Below are positions 61,805-64,000 of a DNA stretch of 64,000 nt, piece after piece; within the stretch, counting starts at the first letter, position 1, and each line of letters starts with the position of its first letter. Both the position numbers and the translations under genes were made by a program. This stretch comes from G963666535 sp963666535 (GTDB lineage Bacteria > Bacillota > Clostridia > Oscillospirales > Oscillospiraceae). The notes beneath the pieces were generated by a model. The model was not told the origin of the DNA and did not search any database. It worked only from the letters and a program-made list of their open reading frames with translations. The stretch spans positions 2,108,001-2,172,000 of the forward strand of contig OY762913.1 of assembly GCA_963666535.1 (NCBI GenBank), given 5' to 3'.

Positions 61805-64000
61805 ATGAAACTTTCCAGAAAATGGTTGTCCGAATTTGTGGATATCTCCGCAGATGACAAAGACTTTGCCGAGGCCATGACCATCTCCGGCTCCAAGGTG
61901 GAGATCACGGAGGATCTGGGCGCCGAAATTCAAAATGTAGTCGTGGGTAAGGTTCTTGATATCGTCCGCCATCCCGACTCCGACCATATGTTCATCTGTC
62001 AGGTGGACGTGGGCGAGGCCGAACCCGTCCAGATCGTCACCGGCGCCCAAAATGTGCAGCGGGGGGACCTTGTCCCTGTCGCCAAGCATAACTCTCTGCT
62101 CCCCGGCGGGGTAAAGATCGAAAAGGGAATGCTCCGCGGCGTTTTGTCCTGCGGTATGCTCTGCTCTCTGAAGGAGCTGGGTCTCACCAGCCATGATTTC
62201 CCCTATGCCATCGAGGACGGCATTTTCATTCTCCAGGAGCCCTGCAAGCCCGGCGACGACATCCGTCCCATTGTGGGTCTGGACGACCATGTGGTGGAAT
62301 TCGAGATCACCCCCAACCGCCCCGACTGCCTGTCCGTCATTGGTCTGGCCCGGGAAGCGTCGGCCACGTTCCACGCCCCCCTGCGCCTGCACACGCCGGA
62401 AGTCAAGGGATGCGGCGGCAATTTGTTAGCGGAATTGGATATTGAGATTGAAAACCCCGTTCTCTGCCCCCGCTACACCGCCCGGATGGTCAAAAACGTG
62501 AAGATCGCTCCCTCTCCGGCCTGGATGCGGGAACGCCTGCGCGCCTCCGGCGTACGCCCCATCAATAACATTGTGGACATCACAAACTACGTCATGCTGG
62601 AATACGGTCAGCCCATGCACGCCTTCGACTTCTCCTGCGTCAAGGGTGGCAAAATTATGGTCCGCACCGCGCGTGAGGGCGAGGTGATTCAGACGCTGGA
62701 CGGCAACGACCGGAATTTGACACCCAATATGCTCTGCATCTGTGACACCGAGCGCCCCGTTTGCGTGGCAGGTGTCATGGGCGGTCTCAACTCTGAGATC
62801 GTAGGAGACACCGCCGCCGTCATCTTTGAATCCGCCAACTTCAACGGCGTATCGGTCCGTCGCACCGCCACCGCGCTGGGAATGCGCACGGATGCCTCCG
62901 CCCGCTATGAAAAGGGACTTGATCCCATGAACACGCTCAAGGGAGTCCAGCGCGCCTGCGAGCTGGTGGAACTGCTTGGCTGCGGCGAGGTTGTGGACGG
63001 CGTAATGGATGTCATTGCCGCCGATCAGAACACAACCACCGTCCTTCTGGAGCCGGAGAAGATCAACAAGCTACTCGGCACCGACATTTCCAAGCCCGCT
63101 ATGATCTCCATGCTGGAATCCCTGGGCTTTACCATGGATGGCGACACCATTCTTGTCCCCTCCTGGCGGTCCGATGTGGAGCACTATTCCGACATCGCCG
63201 AGGAAGTCGCCCGCATGTACGGCTATGGCAACATCCCCTGCACCCTCATGCGAGGCGATACCACCCGGGGTGGCCTGACCGACAAGCAAAAGGCAGAAAA
63301 GCTGGCCGGTGCCACCTGCCGGGGCATGGGCTTTGACGAAATCATCACCTACTCCTTTATTTCCCCCTCGGCCTATGATAAAATCCGTCTGCCGGCGGAC
63401 TCCCCCAAACGCCGGTCCATTACTATCCTCAATCCGCTGGGCGAGGATACTTCCATCATGCGCACCACCGCCCTCCCCTCCATGCTGGATATCTTGAGCC
63501 GCAATTACAGCTACCGCAACCCCGGAGCCCGTCTGTATGAAATCGGCAAGGTATACTTGCCGGTGGCGGGCGGCACACTGGCCAACGAGCGGCTCATGCT
63601 CTCTCTGGGCGCCTATGGCAAGAACGAAAGCTTCTTTACCATCAAGGGAGCCGTAGAGACCATTCTGACCGCGCTGAACCTCCCTGCCGCGGCCTATTCT
63701 GCCCAAGCCGACCGATCCGCGTTCCACCCTGGCCGCTGTGCCCAAATTACGGTGAAGGGCAAGCAAATCGGCGTTGTGGGGCAGCTGCATCCCCTCACCT
63801 GCTCAAATTACAATGTGGATGCTCCTTTGTACGCCGCTCAACTTGATTTTCTTACGCTGCTGGAGCTGCGCGCACCTGAGCGCGTGTATACCCCCTTGCC
63901 CAAATTCCCGGCTATGACCCGGGACATCGCCGTGGTGTGCGACACCGGCATCACCGTGGCCGCGCTGGAACACTGCATTTCCCGCGGTGGAAATGGTCTG
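61805..64000 (+). CDS. pheT: Phenylalanyl-tRNA synthetase beta chain, C-terminus beyond window
   Basis: The first 732 codons of a protein that normally has about 790-800. Domains seen are the EMAP-like tRNA-binding domain (40-150), B3/B4 editing domain (200-400, RYTARMVKNVKI, GVRPINNIVDITNYV), B5, and the start of the FDX-ACB domain (PKFPAMTRDIAVV) at the edge. GAAGGAGG precedes the ATG, 17 bases after pheS. Confidence 0.95.
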   Translation, partial: MKLSRKWLSEFVDISADDKDFAEAMTISGSKVEITEDLGAEIQNVVVGKVLDIVRHPDSDHMFICQVDVGEAEPVQIVTGAQNVQRGDLVPVAKHNSLLPGGVKIEKGMLRGVLSCGMLCSLKELGLTSHDFPYAIEDGIFILQEPCKPGDDIRPIVGLDDHVVEFEITPNRPDCLSVIGLAREASATFHAPLRLHTPEVKGCGGNLLAELDIEIENPVLCPRYTARMVKNVKIAPSPAWMRERLRASGVRPINNIVDITNYVMLEYGQPMHAFDFSCVKGGKIMVRTAREGEVIQTLDGNDRNLTPNMLCICDTERPVCVAGVMGGLNSEIVGDTAAVIFESANFNGVSVRRTATALGMRTDASARYEKGLDPMNTLKGVQRACELVELLGCGEVVDGVMDVIAADQNTTTVLLEPEKINKLLGTDISKPAMISMLESLGFTMDGDTILVPSWRSDVEHYSDIAEEVARMYGYGNIPCTLMRGDTTRGGLTDKQKAEKLAGATCRGMGFDEIITYSFISPSAYDKIRLPADSPKRRSITILNPLGEDTSIMRTTALPSMLDILSRNYSYRNPGARLYEIGKVYLPVAGGTLANERLMLSLGAYGKNESFFTIKGAVETILTALNLPAAAYSAQADRSAFHPGRCAQITVKGKQIGVVGQLHPLTCSNYNVDAPLYAAQLDFLTLLELRAPERVYTPLPKFPAMTRDIAVVCDTGITVAALEHCISRGGNGL

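Noticed and set aside
1..64000. Search for insertion sequences, integrases, prophage genes and CRISPR arrays
   Set aside because: No transposase, recombinase or phage reading frame and no regularly spaced repeats were found.

Overview
The window looks like a chromosome segment of an anaerobic, spore-forming Firmicute, most likely a gut Clostridia of the Oscillospirales type. The grounds are the spoIIA sporulation operon, a T-box leader before pheS, an alr-ndoA neighbourhood, Gram-positive lipoproteins, FeoAB, and oxygen-sensitive enzymes (glycyl-radical enzymes, Fe-S flavoenzymes, B12 enzymes). No transposase, integrase, CRISPR array or intact tRNA/rRNA gene was seen.

Left part (1-47.5 kb) is a catabolic island. 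It starts with an aldehyde dehydrogenase cut by the window edge and a PucR-type regulator. A plus-strand run follows: iron alcohol dehydrogenase, a glutamate-mutase-like B12 enzyme in which the E and S subunits are fused, its MutL reactivase, a flavin split-barrel protein, a double-cupin protein, an old-yellow-enzyme (OYE) oxidoreductase, an SDR and a complete ribose-type (CUT2) ABC transporter. An ABC-F gene and a small 49-codon gene sit in the middle. Beyond them lies a second, paralogous CUT2 transporter plus OYE in the opposite orientation, led by its own LysR-type regulator. An M42 peptidase and an unknown small protein separate this from the next cluster.

The minus-strand cluster 30.2-45.7 kb reads, in transcription order: TRAP transporter (dctP, dctQ, dctM), a uroporphyrinogen-decarboxylase-like methyltransferase, two different glycyl-radical enzymes each followed by its own activase, a second iron alcohol dehydrogenase, a third OYE and a corrinoid protein. 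A divergent MocR/GntR-type PLP regulator (45.97-47.4 kb) is the obvious controller. The natural reading is uptake of small organic acids, radical C-X or C-C bond cleavage, and disposal of aldehyde, enoate and methyl products. The substrates cannot be read from sequence.

Right part (47.7-64 kb) is core genome: a DtxR-like regulator divergent from feoA-feoB, the spoIIAA-spoIIAB-sigF operon, a hybrid sensor kinase, a secreted protein of unknown function, ndoA, alr, a GerS-like lipoprotein, the NAD(P)H-hydrate repair enzyme, and a T-box-controlled pheS-pheT (pheT runs off the window).

The most unusual item is the fused mutase. By alignment from memory with the Clostridium cochlearium enzyme it keeps the arginine claw and the cobalamin machinery but has proline where the glutamate that binds the substrate amino group should be, so it probably rearranges a dicarboxylic acid other than glutamate.
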